A stretch of DNA of 64,000 nt from Caenispirillum salinarum_A (GCF_044803115.1 NZ_CP085224.1:4340001-4404000); one strand, 5' to 3'. Counted from the first letter of the stretch, positions 26,090 through 35,070 are shown. The notes: a model not told the origin generated them from the letters alone. Numbers and translations are program-made.

Positions 26090-26572
26090 ATGACCATTTC
26101 CGTCGGCGACACCCTTCCCGCCATGGACCTGAAGCTCGGCGGTCCCGAGGGCCCCGAGCCGGTGAACACCGGCGAGTTGTTCAAGGGCCGCACCGTCGCC
26201 CTGTTCAGCGTGCCGGGCGCCTTCACGCCCACCTGCTCGGCCCGCCACCTGCCGGGCTTCGTGGAAAAGGCCGAAGAGCTGAAGGCCAAGGGCGTCGACG
26301 ACATCGTGTGCCTCGCCGTCAACGACCCCTTCGTCATGACGGCCTGGGCCGACGCCAACCACGCCACCGGCAAGATCACCATGCTGGCTGACGGCAACGG
26401 CGACTTCACCCGCGCACTCGGCCTCACCCAGGACGCCAAGGCCAACGCCATGGGCGAGCGCGGCCAGCGGTTCGCGCTGATCGCCAAGGACGGCAAGGTG
26501 ACCGAGCTTTTCGTCGAGGAGCCGAAGCAGTTCAACGTCTCCAGCGCCGACAACGTGCTGGCTCACCTCTGA
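26090..26572 (+). CDS. Peroxiredoxin (Prx5 / AhpC-TSA subgroup)
   Basis: 160-residue thioredoxin-fold peroxidase reducing H2O2 and organic peroxides. The peroxidatic Cys49 is in VPGAFTPTCSARHLPGF, the signature of the Prx5 subgroup. The other active-site residues (Pro42, Thr46 and the later Arg in GQRFALIAKDG) are in place. No second cysteine is in the usual resolving position, so it probably acts with glutathione/glutaredoxin or as a 1-Cys enzyme. The conserved VNDPFVMTAWADANHA segment confirms the group. No signal peptide, so cytoplasmic. Confidence 0.95.
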   Translation: MTISVGDTLPAMDLKLGGPEGPEPVNTGELFKGRTVALFSVPGAFTPTCSARHLPGFVEKAEELKAKGVDDIVCLAVNDPFVMTAWADANHATGKITMLADGNGDFTRALGLTQDAKANAMGERGQRFALIAKDGKVTELFVEEPKQFNVSSADNVLAHL

Positions 26573-26749
26573 TACGCGTCGATGATTGAATTCGCCACGC
26601 AGGCTCACGCGCCATTGGGCGCGGCGGCCAGCCGGCCCTGCCGGACGACGAGTGTGCGACTTCATGTGTCGTCCGGTATGGTCTGAGCGCCGGGGGCATC
26701 CCGCCCGTTGAACGGACAGGACAGCCGTTCACGGAAGAGGGGATGCCCC

Positions 26750-26968
26750 ATGCGACGCCTGATCGCCCCCGCCGCCGCCTGCGCCCTCGCGCTTGGGATG
26801 GCGGCCTGCGAGAACACCATAGAGGACGACTTCGCGGCCCGCCCCGGCGCCAACTACGATGCCGACCTCGGCGTTCCGGCGCCGACGCCGGCACCGGACG
26901 AGCCGGAGGTGCTGGACCAGGACTCGCCGGGCTACGAGCCGCTGGCCCTGCCCGAGGGCGATCGCTGA
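26750..26968 (+). CDS. Small lipoprotein, acidic and Pro-rich
   Basis: 72 residues. Basic start, hydrophobic core and lipobox-like LGMAACEN give a lipoprotein signal; the mature chain is very short, acidic and proline-rich (VPAPTPAPDEPEVLDQDSPG) without folded-domain features. The ATG at 26750 follows GAAGAGGGGATGCCCC. A second small lipoprotein gene begins 59 bp after its stop. Not recognised as a named family. Confidence 0.7.
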   Translation: MRRLIAPAAACALALGMAACENTIEDDFAARPGANYDADLGVPAPTPAPDEPEVLDQDSPGYEPLALPEGDR

Positions 26969-27027
26969 GGTTGCCAAGGACCCGTGGCCGGGATACTTCG
27001 GTAGCACCACGACGGAAGGAGTTCCCG

Positions 27028-27423
27028 ATGCTGCTGCGACCCTTGATCCTGGCCGGCGCGATCCTCAGCGCCCTGTCGGCCTGTACGCTCTACGACCCGC
27101 AGGGCCGCCCGCCGCCGGGCGCCGGTTTCGACACCGAGAGCGGGTTCGGGCCATCGGCGCGCGGCGGCTATGTGGTGCCCAGTGTGCGCGACACCGATTC
27201 ACGCCTTTTCAGCGGCTTCGGCGGCGAGGCGGCGCCGGCGGAAAACCTGTCTCCCATCCAGCGCGCCGCCCTGGCCGACGGCTGCCGCACGCTGTTCGAG
27301 GGCGACGCCCAGGCCGTCAGCGAGTGCAAGGCCGGCCAACTCGGCCGCGAGGAGGCCTTGGCCGAGGGCTGCCGCCAGCGCTACGCCACCAATGCCGAAG
27401 CCATGCGCGCCTGCATGCCGTAG
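27028..27423 (+). CDS. Small lipoprotein with C-terminal four-Cys segment
   Basis: 131 residues with lipobox LSALSAC near residue 20. The mature protein starts low complexity (Gly/Pro) and ends in a compact helical segment with evenly spaced cysteines (ADGCRTLFEGD, SECKAGQLG, AEGCRQRY, RACMP). These could form two disulfides. RBS GAAGGAG upstream of the ATG. A bidirectional terminator follows. Likely expressed with the preceding lipoprotein gene; function unknown. Confidence 0.75.
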   Translation: MLLRPLILAGAILSALSACTLYDPQGRPPPGAGFDTESGFGPSARGGYVVPSVRDTDSRLFSGFGGEAAPAENLSPIQRAALADGCRTLFEGDAQAVSECKAGQLGREEALAEGCRQRYATNAEAMRACMP

Positions 27424-27441
27424 GGTCCGCAGAACCAAGAA

Positions 27442-27473
27442 AAAAGGCGCTTTCACTCTGGAAGGCGCCTTTT
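27442..27473. terminator. Bidirectional intrinsic terminator
   Basis: AAAAGGCGC (27442-27450) and GCGCCTTTT (27465-27473) form a stem whose A/T ends give a T-run on both strands. It lies between the converging lipoprotein and der genes. Confidence 0.8.
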
Positions 27474-27489
27474 CCGACCTCCGCGGCAA

Positions 27490-28929
27490 CTACGTCGCGT
27501 AGGGGTTCTTCGGCTTGCGGAAGTGCATGCGGATGGGCACGCCGTCCATGCCGAAATCGTCGCGCAGGCCGTTGACCAGATACCGGACGTAGCTTTCCGG
27601 CAGGTCGTCGGGCAACGAGCACGAGACGGCGAAGGTCGGCGGCCGCGCCTTGGCCTGGGTCATGTAGCGCAGCTTGATGCGGCGCTTGGTCTTGCCCAGC
27701 GGCGGCGGGTGCTGCGACAGGGTGTATTCCAGCCAGCGGTTCAGCGCGGCGGTGGAAATGCGGGTGTTCCAGACCTTGTGGATGTCCAGCACGCCTTGCA
27801 TCAGCCGGTCCAGCCCCTGGCCCTTCAGCGCCGACAGCGTGATGAAGGGAATGCCGCGCACCTGCGGCAGGCTGGTCTGAAGGCGGTCGCGCATGCGCTG
27901 CATGGTGGCGCCCTTGTCCTCGGCGGCGTCCCACTTGTTGATGCCGATGACCAGCGCGCGGCCTTCCTCCACCACCATGCGGGCGATGGTGAGGTCCTGC
28001 TTGTCCATGACCATGTTGGCGTCCAGCATCAGGATCACCACCTCGGCCATGCGGATGTTGTTCAGCGTCTCCGACACCGACAGCCTTTCCAGGCTGTCGG
28101 AAATACGGGCCTTGCGCCGCATTCCGGCCGTATCGATGAGGCGCAGCTTGCGGTCGCGGAATGTCCAGTCGACGGCGATGGAATCGCGCGTGACACCGGC
28201 CTCGGGCCCCGTCAGCAGCCGTTCCTCGCCGATCAGGGCGTTGACCAGGGTCGACTTGCCCGTGTTGGGCCGCCCGACGATGGCCAGCCGCAGGGGCTTT
28301 TCGATGTCCTCCTCCGTGGTGACGGCGGGGGCGTTGGGGTCCTCGTCGGCGGCCAGCGTCTCGTCGTCGGACAGGTCGACGGCGTCGAAGACGCCCTCGT
28401 CCATCTCCGCCGCCGCGGCCTCGTCATGGGCGGCGGTGCGGGCGAAGGGCTGCAGGGCCTCGAACAGGTCGCCCATGCCGGTGCCGTGCTCGGCGGACAC
28501 GCCGATGGGCTCGCCAAGGCCCAGGGAATAGGCCTCCAGCAGGCCCGGTTCGCCGGCCTTGCCCTCGCACTTGTTGGCGACCACCAGCACCGGCGTCGAC
28601 TGCTTGCGCAGGACGTTGGCGAAGTGTTCGTCGGCGGGCGTCAGACCGACGCGCGCGTCGATCAGCAGCAGGCAGACGTCCGCCTGGTCCAGCGCGCCCA
28701 GCGTCATGGCCGACATGCGGCCGGCCAGGCTTTCCGGATCGGCTTCTTCCAGGCCGGCGGTGTCGATGACGCGGAACTCAAGCCCGGCCAGTTGCCCGCG
28801 GCCCTCCTTGCGGTCGCGCGTCACACCCGGAAAGTCGTGCACGATGGCCTCGCGCCGGCCGACCAGGCGATTGAACAGGGTACTCTTGCCGACGTTGGGT
28901 CGGCCGATGATGGCGACGGTAAAACTCAT
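27490..28929 (-). CDS. der: Ribosome-assembly GTPase Der (EngA)
   Basis: Essential double GTPase for 50S ribosome maturation, 479 residues. The first G domain starts GRPNVGKSTLFNRLVGRR with NKCEG as G4. An acidic linker (about 160-200, rich in Glu/Asp) connects to the second domain with GRPNTGKSTLVNALIGE and NKWD. The C-terminal KH-like domain holds SQHPPPLGKTKRRIKLRYMT. Length and motif order are standard. BamB is encoded 26 bp upstream and probably co-transcribed, a frequent arrangement in proteobacteria. Confidence 0.98.
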   Translation of the reverse strand: MSFTVAIIGRPNVGKSTLFNRLVGRREAIVHDFPGVTRDRKEGRGQLAGLEFRVIDTAGLEEADPESLAGRMSAMTLGALDQADVCLLLIDARVGLTPADEHFANVLRKQSTPVLVVANKCEGKAGEPGLLEAYSLGLGEPIGVSAEHGTGMGDLFEALQPFARTAAHDEAAAAEMDEGVFDAVDLSDDETLAADEDPNAPAVTTEEDIEKPLRLAIVGRPNTGKSTLVNALIGEERLLTGPEAGVTRDSIAVDWTFRDRKLRLIDTAGMRRKARISDSLERLSVSETLNNIRMAEVVILMLDANMVMDKQDLTIARMVVEEGRALVIGINKWDAAEDKGATMQRMRDRLQTSLPQVRGIPFITLSALKGQGLDRLMQGVLDIHKVWNTRISTAALNRWLEYTLSQHPPPLGKTKRRIKLRYMTQAKARPPTFAVSCSLPDDLPESYVRYLVNGLRDDFGMDGVPIRMHFRKPKNPYAT

Positions 28930-28955
28930 TGTCCTTCAACGCGCTTCTCGCGCGG

Positions 28956-30302
28956 TCAGCGGTACGCCACCAGGTCGGCGTCATTGGTCAGGAAGATCAG
29001 CGTGTCCTGGGCCACGATGGGGGCGAGGGTGATGCCGTCCGGCAGGTCGGTGCGGCCGAGCACCTTGCCCGTGTAGGGGCTGACGCTCATGGCCTCGCCG
29101 TGGCTGCCGGCGATGATCAGCCGGTCCGATGCCAGCACGGGACCGGACCACAGGATGCGGCCCCTGCGGTCGTCGGGGTCTTTCCACCGCGGCAGGGGCG
29201 TCACCCACAGCACGCGGCCGGTGCGGGCGTCGACGGCGGCCAGGTCGGCATCCATGCTGAGCGCGTAGAGCACGCCGCCGGCGACCCAGGGCTGCTCGAT
29301 GCCGGCCAGGGGAATGTCCCAAACGCGCTGGCCCGTGCGCATGTCGATGGCGGTCATCAGGCCCGAGGCGCTGACGACGTAGACCCGGCCCGAGTCGATG
29401 ACCGGACGGGCGTTGATGTCGGCCAGATTGGCGGTGGCGTCGACGGGGCGCGGTGCCACGATGCTGTCGGACCACAGCGGCCGTCCGGTGTCCACCGTCA
29501 GGGCCATCAGCTCGCCCGACCGCATGGGCGCCACCACCGTGCCGGCATCCACCGCCGGCGCGGCACCGCCCAGAAGGCCGGTCGCCTCGGCGACGCCCGG
29601 CTGGCTCCAGAGCGTGCGGCCGTCGGACGCCGCCAGGGCCAGAACCGTGTTGTCGATGGTCACCACGAAGACGCGGCCGCCGTCCACGGTGGGCGCGGCG
29701 CGCATGGGCGCGCTGACGGTGGTGCGCCAGGCTTCCGCCCCCGTGCCGGCATCCAGCGCCACCACCTGCGCCAGGCCGGTGGCGGCGAAGATGCGGCCGT
29801 TGGCATAGGCGAGGCCGGCGCCAAGCAGGGTGTTGGTGTCCTCGTCCTCGGGCAGAAGGTCGGTCTCCCACACCTTCCGTCCCGTGGTCAGGTCAAAGGC
29901 CGAGACACGGGCTTCGGTGTCGATGGTGTAGACGCGATCCCCGGCGACGATGGGCTGGGCGAGCAGCCGATCGCGTGACCCGCCGCCCGAGCCGATGTCG
30001 GCCTGCCAGACGCGCTGCGGGTTGTCGCCCAGCGTCATGTGTTGCATGGCGTGATGCGCCAGGCCGCCCGCCTGGGGCCAGGACCGGGCCGGCTCGGGCG
30101 GCGGCAGGACGATCTGCGGCGCGGCGCCGTCGGCCTGGGCCTCGAGCCCGGTCTGCATCTCCAGGACGCTGATGCGCGTGCCGGGCAGCGGCGGGTCTTC
30201 CGATTCGCCGAACCAGGTCTCGCCGCCGCAAGCCGACAGCAGCGGCAGGGTGATGGCGGCCACGGCCAGGGCGCGCACGGAGAAGGGAACGCGACGCAGC
30301 AT
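28956..30302 (-). CDS. bamB: Outer membrane assembly lipoprotein BamB
   Basis: 448 residues: lipoprotein signal with lipobox PLLSACG, then an eight-bladed PQQ-type beta propeller. Blades show the recurrent Trp-docking pattern such as GRKVWETDLLPED, GRTLWSQPG, GRPLWSDS, GQRVWDIPLAG and GRVLWVTPLP. BamB is a lipoprotein of the BAM complex that helps insert beta-barrel proteins. It begins two bases after the TPR gene upstream and is followed by der, matching the conserved TPR (YfgM-like)-bamB-der order. Confidence 0.93.
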   Translation of the reverse strand: MLRRVPFSVRALAVAAITLPLLSACGGETWFGESEDPPLPGTRISVLEMQTGLEAQADGAAPQIVLPPPEPARSWPQAGGLAHHAMQHMTLGDNPQRVWQADIGSGGGSRDRLLAQPIVAGDRVYTIDTEARVSAFDLTTGRKVWETDLLPEDEDTNTLLGAGLAYANGRIFAATGLAQVVALDAGTGAEAWRTTVSAPMRAAPTVDGGRVFVVTIDNTVLALAASDGRTLWSQPGVAEATGLLGGAAPAVDAGTVVAPMRSGELMALTVDTGRPLWSDSIVAPRPVDATANLADINARPVIDSGRVYVVSASGLMTAIDMRTGQRVWDIPLAGIEQPWVAGGVLYALSMDADLAAVDARTGRVLWVTPLPRWKDPDDRRGRILWSGPVLASDRLIIAGSHGEAMSVSPYTGKVLGRTDLPDGITLAPIVAQDTLIFLTNDADLVAYR

Positions 30303-30304
30303 GA

Positions 30305-31021
30305 TCAGCCCTCCGTCCCGGCGTCATCGCCGGCGGCGGACGGCGCGCCGCCCAGGCTGGTGAGCATGGCCCCGGCGCGGCCCCGCAGGGCCTGCGGCGC
30401 GGCGCTCGAATCGACGATGCGGGCGTACAGGTCGCGGGCGCGGCTCTCATCGCCCTGGCGCAGGGACAGCAGCGCCGTCAGCTCCATGGCCGAGAACCGG
30501 AAGGCGTCCTCCTCGTCCATCAGCGGCTGCAGTTCGGCGATCAGGGCATCGGGATTTTCGACGCCGCCCTCCATGGCGTGCAGGACGGCGAGCACGGTGG
30601 CGAGGTCACGGAAGGCCGGGTCGACGGCGCTGTTGCCGGCGATGGCGCGGTAGGCCTCGACGGCCGCCGCCGCATCGCCCCGCTCGGCCGCCAGGGCGGC
30701 GCCGCGCAGGGCCGCCACCGCGCCGTAGCCGGTGGAGGCGTCGTCGGCCAGGGCCTCCAGCCGCGACAGGGCGGCCTCGGCGTCGCCCTGCTCCAGCAGG
30801 GTCACCGCGGCCTGATAACGGGCGGCCTCGTCCTCGCGCACGTTGGTCTGCCAGGCCTGCCAGCCCTGGTAGCCGGCGACCGACAGCACGATGGCGAGCG
30901 CGGCCGCGATGACCACGCCGCCGTACTTCTTCCACAGCGACGCCATTTGCTCATGGCGAAGTTCTTCATCCACTTCCCGGAACAGAGCGTCCTGGGCGGC
31001 ATCTTCGCGACGGTCGGCCAC
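30305..31021 (-). CDS. YfgM-like TPR protein anchored in the inner membrane
   Basis: 238 residues: a cytoplasmic N terminus of about 30 residues (VDEELRHEQMASLWKKYGG), one membrane helix (about 35-55, GVVIAAALAIVLSVAGYQGW) and a periplasmic helical-repeat domain of TPR type (PF09976-like: EQGDAEAALSRLEALADDA, AALRGAALAAERGDAAAAVE). YfgM in E. coli interacts with the secretion translocon and periplasmic chaperones, which fits the adjacent bamB. It is the first gene of a tight three-gene transcription unit. Confidence 0.88.
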   Translation of the reverse strand: MADRREDAAQDALFREVDEELRHEQMASLWKKYGGVVIAAALAIVLSVAGYQGWQAWQTNVREDEAARYQAAVTLLEQGDAEAALSRLEALADDASTGYGAVAALRGAALAAERGDAAAAVEAYRAIAGNSAVDPAFRDLATVLAVLHAMEGGVENPDALIAELQPLMDEEDAFRFSAMELTALLSLRQGDESRARDLYARIVDSSAAPQALRGRAGAMLTSLGGAPSAAGDDAGTEG

Positions 31022-31190
31022 GCGTAGCTCCTAACGACCCTTCAAAAAATCGAGCGCCAAACATAAGGTGTCGCGAAGGCTAAGGCAATCGCCGCGCCCA
31101 CAGGACGGCCTTCAGCACTCGTTAACGTCCGTGCGCCATACTGCGGGCCTGGAATCGACCCTGCCGAGCGTATCACTGGGGAAATCGAAC

Positions 31191-31562
31191 GTGTCGCGCA
31201 TCCGCCTGCCCTGGGCGCCCCTGCTGGCCGCCGCCTGCACCGTCGCCGCCCTCTCGGCCTGCACCGAAGGCGGCGCCCTGCTTGCCGGGGCCGGCACGGC
31301 CAGCCTCATCAACACTGACAAGACGCTGATCGACCACGTCGCGTCCATGGGCCCGCAGGACTGCTCGACGGTGCGTCTCAGCCTTGGCGACGTCTGGTGC
31401 CTGCCCGACGACGAGGGGCTGGTCGCGCCCCTGCCGGCGCAGACCAAGTACTGCTACCGCACGCTCGGCAACGTCACCTGCTATGCCCAGCCCAGCCCCA
31501 ACCCGCACGATTCGCTTGTGGGAATCGTGGTGCCCCGCACGCGGGGGCTGAACGACCAGTAG
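31191..31562 (+). CDS. Small exported lipoprotein-like protein, unknown
   Basis: 123 residues. Signal with lipobox-like AALSACTEG, then a short mature region containing four further cysteines (PQDCSTVRLSLGDVWCLP, KYCYRTLGNVTCYAQP), perhaps two disulfides. GTG start at 31191 preceded by GGGGAAATCG. The central DCSTVRLSLGDVWC and final RTLGNVTCYAQPSP are distinctive but I cannot name the family. It is divergent from the TPR-bamB-der unit. Confidence 0.78.
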   Translation: MSRIRLPWAPLLAAACTVAALSACTEGGALLAGAGTASLINTDKTLIDHVASMGPQDCSTVRLSLGDVWCLPDDEGLVAPLPAQTKYCYRTLGNVTCYAQPSPNPHDSLVGIVVPRTRGLNDQ

Positions 31563-31682
31563 ACTGGCCGGCCAACGCCTTTTCCACCTGGGCGGACCGC
31601 CATTCCATCCTTGCTCCGTCGGCGCGAAGCGTGAACAATAGATGACGTTCACGCGGACCCGAGGGAGGCACGGCAGACCCCC

Positions 31683-32024
31683 ATGTCAAAGGTCATCCGG
31701 CTCGCGGACCGCAGACGGCGCGGCAGCCCCGTGTACTTCACGCGCACGGAACTGAACGCCCTGCTGGCCCTGTACAGCCGCCACGTCGCCAAGGGCGAGT
31801 GGCGGGATTACGCCATCGGGCACGAGCCCGGCATGGCGCGGTTCACCGTTCACCGCCACACCCACGAACGACCAGCTTTCACCTTCGTGAAGCTGGCGCC
31901 GCGCTCGGCCAACGCCAAGCCGGATTTCCTTCTCTACGACACCGACCGCAAAATCCGCCAGAGCACCAGCCTGCTCGACGTGCTGTCGATCTTCGACAAG
32001 AAGGTCAAGCTGCTGTCGACGTGA
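31683..32024 (+). CDS. DUF2794 family protein
   Basis: 113 residues, soluble and basic. Typical of an alphaproteobacterial DUF2794 protein: VYFTRTELNALLALYSRHVA, then EWRDYAIGHEPGMARFTVHR and LYDTDRKIRQSTSLLDVLSI. No characterised function in the family. RBS AGGGAGG upstream. It stands alone between the small cysteine-rich lipoprotein gene and the converging cupin gene. Confidence 0.88.
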   Translation: MSKVIRLADRRRRGSPVYFTRTELNALLALYSRHVAKGEWRDYAIGHEPGMARFTVHRHTHERPAFTFVKLAPRSANAKPDFLLYDTDRKIRQSTSLLDVLSIFDKKVKLLST

Positions 32025-32120
32025 GGCGGCCCGTCCGGTGGATGCCCAGGCCAGGATGGCCGTGAGCGGTCCACCTGCGGCGCCGGCCACCCTGCCGCGC
32101 GGCCTGAATCGCCCGATCCC

Positions 32121-32807
32121 TCATGGATTCCGGTCCAGCGGCGCCGGCTTGCGCCTGCGGCTGAAGACCATCTCCTGGTTCGCCAGGTCCTCGGGCGTGC
32201 CCACCCAGGCGTAGGCCAGCAGGGCCGGCTCGCGGTCCGAGGTGGTGATGGCATGGTCGTGCTCGGGCACGTTCAGGATCATCGCGCCGGGCACGTAGAC
32301 GCCGGCATCGTTCTCCGACGTCGCGCCCGACAGGCAGATGTAGCTTTCCGTGATGCCGCTGTGGGCATGGGCCGGATAGGTGGTGCGCGGGGCGAACAGG
32401 ACCAGCCCCAGCGTCAGCTCCTTGCAGTACACCGGCCCGTGCGGCCCCAGGATGTCGGCATAGGCATAGCGTTTTTCCAGGTGGCGGGGCATGGAGGCAT
32501 AGCCGTGCCGCCACGTCAGCCAGTCCTTCACCTTGTCGACGGCGCGCACCATGCCGCTCATGGTGTCGCGCTCGCCATTGTCGAGCGCACGGCCCAGGTG
32601 AGCGCAGACGGGCTTCCGTTCGGGCGGGGGAAAATCCAGCGGCGGGTCGGCGGCGACGCACCGCGACAGGCGCTCGCGCACCGCCTTCATGTGGCCCCGG
32701 ATGAGGCGGCTGCCGCCCGCCGAGCGATAGCGGTAGGCGGTATCGAACTCTGCCAGCAGGTAGCCCCAGTCGGGCACGTCGGCAAGGCGCCGGACGCCCT
32801 CGGTCAT
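32121..32807 (-). CDS. Cupin of the DMSP-lyase family (DddL/DddQ-like)
   Basis: 228 residues with a C-terminal cupin barrel. Metal-binding pattern: His147 and His149 (YPAHAHSG), Glu154 and Tyr156 (GITESYICLSG) and a downstream His (His183 or His185 in PEHDHAIT). Length and the H-x-H-x4-E-x-Y motif agree with DddL/DddQ, which cleave dimethylsulfoniopropionate to dimethyl sulfide and acrylate. The same Pfam family also contains proteins without this activity. No transporter, acuI/acuK-type acrylate gene or other ddd gene lies nearby, so the substrate is unproven. GGGAGGCTCGCC precedes the ATG. Confidence 0.75.
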   Translation of the reverse strand: MTEGVRRLADVPDWGYLLAEFDTAYRYRSAGGSRLIRGHMKAVRERLSRCVAADPPLDFPPPERKPVCAHLGRALDNGERDTMSGMVRAVDKVKDWLTWRHGYASMPRHLEKRYAYADILGPHGPVYCKELTLGLVLFAPRTTYPAHAHSGITESYICLSGATSENDAGVYVPGAMILNVPEHDHAITTSDREPALLAYAWVGTPEDLANQEMVFSRRRKPAPLDRNP

Positions 32808-32830
32808 GGCGAGCCTCCCTTTCGGTCCAG

Positions 32831-32870
32831 CGAAAAAGGAAAGGCCCGCGACAGGTGCGCCGCGGGCCTT
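32831..32870 (-). terminator. Terminator of the OmpA lipoprotein gene
   Basis: AAGGCCCGCG (32841-32850) pairs with CGCGGGCCTT (32861-32870) around a 10-nt loop. On the minus strand the stem is followed by TCCTTTTTCG. It separates the OmpA gene from the cupin gene downstream. Confidence 0.75.
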
Positions 32871-32893
32871 GCCGGGAAGCGGACGAAGGCCGG

Positions 32894-33796
32894 TCAGTTG
32901 CCGGCGGTCTGGTTCATGCCGCCGGCACCGCCGGACATGGACATCATGTCCCCGGTCATCATGCCGCGGATGACGACGCGGCGGTTTTCCGGCTCGCGGA
33001 CGCCGTCGCCGGTGGGCACGCGCGGGTCAAGCTCGCCCTTCCAGTCGACGCTCATGCGGTCCATGGGCACCCCGCGGGCGCTCAGCGCCTGGGCGACGTT
33101 GCGGGCGCGCTGTTCGGACAGGCGGTTGTTGTAGGGCACCGAGCCGGCGCGGTCGGCGTGGCCGACGACCTGAAGTTCAAGGTTCGGGTTCTCCTGCGCC
33201 ACCTCGGCGACCGAGTTCAGCAGCGGATCGGCCTCGGAGGGCACGCGGGCGACGTCGAAGTCGAAGAACACCAGCACCGGCGCCTGCGCCTGGGCCGGCT
33301 GCGGCGCCGGCCGCTCGCCAAGCTGGTTCATGGCGTTGATGAAGCCCTCGCGGCACTCGGCGATGTGGTCCATCTGCCAGCCTTCCTCGGACTGCTCGAC
33401 CCAGCAGTCGTAGTTGGACTGGGCCGAGGCGGCGACCACCGGGTTCTTCTCGCGGGCGCCATCGCGGTAGGCGGTGACCAGGGCATTGCGGGCCACACGC
33501 AGGTCGGCGCGCCATTCCGCGTTGTCGATATCCCAGTCGCGCGGGTCCTCGGGCGCCACGCGACGGCCCTCGGCAGCGGCGAGGGTCTTCCTGGCGAAGT
33601 GGTCGGCGTCGGGCCAGTCGTACATCTCATCCGACTCGAACCGCGTAAAGTCGCTGTAGTTCTTCGCCAGGCTCTGGGTGAACTGCGACCCCTGCGGGGT
33701 CACCTGCTTGGCGTCTTCGATCATGTACGGATTGGCGCAGGCGGCCAGCGTCACGGTCGCGACGGCGGGAACGGCAACGCGGATGATCGGATGCAT
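32894..33796 (-). CDS. OmpA-family peptidoglycan-binding lipoprotein
   Basis: 300 residues. Lipobox ATVTLAAC gives an outer-membrane lipoprotein. A helical N-terminal domain (about 25-165) includes RVARNALVTAYRDGA, NYDCWVEQ and IAECREGFINAM, the same CW/CR module as the small protein at 17719-18063. A C-terminal OmpA domain (about 180-285) has FFDFDVARVPSEADP, GHADRAGS and the peptidoglycan-binding NNRLSEQRARNVA. It likely tethers the outer membrane to the wall. The start at 33796 follows GAGGAGGTTTGCGAC. Confidence 0.9.
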   Translation of the reverse strand: MHPIIRVAVPAVATVTLAACANPYMIEDAKQVTPQGSQFTQSLAKNYSDFTRFESDEMYDWPDADHFARKTLAAAEGRRVAPEDPRDWDIDNAEWRADLRVARNALVTAYRDGAREKNPVVAASAQSNYDCWVEQSEEGWQMDHIAECREGFINAMNQLGERPAPQPAQAQAPVLVFFDFDVARVPSEADPLLNSVAEVAQENPNLELQVVGHADRAGSVPYNNRLSEQRARNVAQALSARGVPMDRMSVDWKGELDPRVPTGDGVREPENRRVVIRGMMTGDMMSMSGGAGGMNQTAGN

Positions 33797-33955
33797 GTCG
33801 CAAACCTCCTCAAGGACAGAAACCAACGCGCGAAAGCCTCCGCGCGCTTTTCCAGCCAACGTCCCGCTTCTCCGGCCGGTTCCTAAACCCTGGGGACATA
33901 GCCCTTCGAGCCCTTTCCCCTTGCGCGCGTGCCTCTTTCGGCCGTCTCCCTCCGG

Positions 33956-34993
33956 TCAGGCCTCCTCGACCGCGGCTCTGTCGGCCACGCCCGCCTCGGC
34001 AAAGGTCGCCATGCCGGCGTGGCAGGCCGCCGCCGCCTTCAGCACGCCGGCCGCCAGCACCGCGCCGGAACCCTCGCCGAGGCGCATCCCCAGGTCCAGG
34101 ATGGCCCGCTTGCCCAGCTTCTCGACCAGGCGTCCGTGGCCCGGCTCGGCGGAGGCATGGGCGACGACGCAATGATCCAGCGCGCCCGGGCGGACGGCCT
34201 CCAGGCAGGCGGCGGCGGCGGTGGTGATGTAGCCGTCGAGCACCACCGGCACGCGCGCAAGACGCGCCCCGGCCACGGCGCCGGCGATGGCCGCCAACTC
34301 ACGCCCGCCGAGCCGGCGCAGCACCTCCAGCCCGTCGGGCGCATCGGCGGTGTTGGCGGCGACGCCCTCGGCCACCACGCGCGCCTTGTGGGACAGCGCC
34401 TCGCCTTCCACGCCCGTGCCGGGGCCGGTCCATTCCATGGGCGAGCCGCCGAACAGCGCCAGCGCGATGGCGGCGGCGCTGGTGGTGTTGGCGATGCCCA
34501 TCTCGCCGACGCACAGCGCATCGGGCGGTGCTGCCGTCATCTGCTCCAGGCCGGCGTTGAGCGCGGCGACCACCTCGCCCTCGGTCATGGCCGGACCCTT
34601 GGTGAAGTCGGCCGTCGGGCGGTCCAGGTCGAGCGCGGTCACCATCAGCTCCGCCCCCACCGCGCGGCAGAGCTGGTTCACCGCCGCCCCGCCGGCCTGG
34701 AAGTTCGCCACCATCTGCGCCGTCACCGAGGCCGGAAAGGCCGAGACGCCCAGGGCCGCCACGCCATGATTGCCGGCGAAGACGCAGGCCCGCACGTCCT
34801 CAAGCCGCGCCGGATGGCGACCCTGCCAGGCGGCCAACCATTCCGCCAGGTCCTCCAGCCGTCCCAGCGATCCCGGCGGCTTGGTCAGTTGCGGCTCGCG
34901 CGCGGCGGCGGCGGCGGCGGCCTCGGCGTCGGGGCCGGGCAGATCGGCCAGCAGGGCGCGGAAATCGGCGAGAGAGCGCACGGTCACGGACAT
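33956..34993 (-). CDS. cobT: Nicotinate-nucleotide:dimethylbenzimidazole phosphoribosyltransferase
   Basis: Makes alpha-ribazole phosphate from DMB for the lower ligand of cobalamin. 345 residues from the ATG at 34993. The early TKPPGSLGRLEDLAEWL is the signature, VGEMGIANTTSAAAIA forms the nucleotide site, and the catalytic glutamate lies in DLGMRLGEGSGAVLAAG. It is divergent from cobS with 77 bp between starts; the spacer is too short for a cobalamin riboswitch. The upstream in-frame 24 codons lack family similarity. Confidence 0.96.
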   Translation of the reverse strand: MSVTVRSLADFRALLADLPGPDAEAAAAAAAREPQLTKPPGSLGRLEDLAEWLAAWQGRHPARLEDVRACVFAGNHGVAALGVSAFPASVTAQMVANFQAGGAAVNQLCRAVGAELMVTALDLDRPTADFTKGPAMTEGEVVAALNAGLEQMTAAPPDALCVGEMGIANTTSAAAIALALFGGSPMEWTGPGTGVEGEALSHKARVVAEGVAANTADAPDGLEVLRRLGGRELAAIAGAVAGARLARVPVVLDGYITTAAAACLEAVRPGALDHCVVAHASAEPGHGRLVEKLGKRAILDLGMRLGEGSGAVLAAGVLKAAAACHAGMATFAEAGVADRAAVEEA

Positions 34994-35070
34994 CTTGCTT
35001 GCACCTTCGGCTGCGGAATGAAACTGTTCGGCCCGATCCATACACCGAAGCCCGCCGGAAATCATTGACG

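Noticed and set aside
34994..35070. Cobalamin riboswitch between cobT and cobS
   Set aside because: The spacer is only 77 bp and shows no B12-box-like element; too short for the aptamer.
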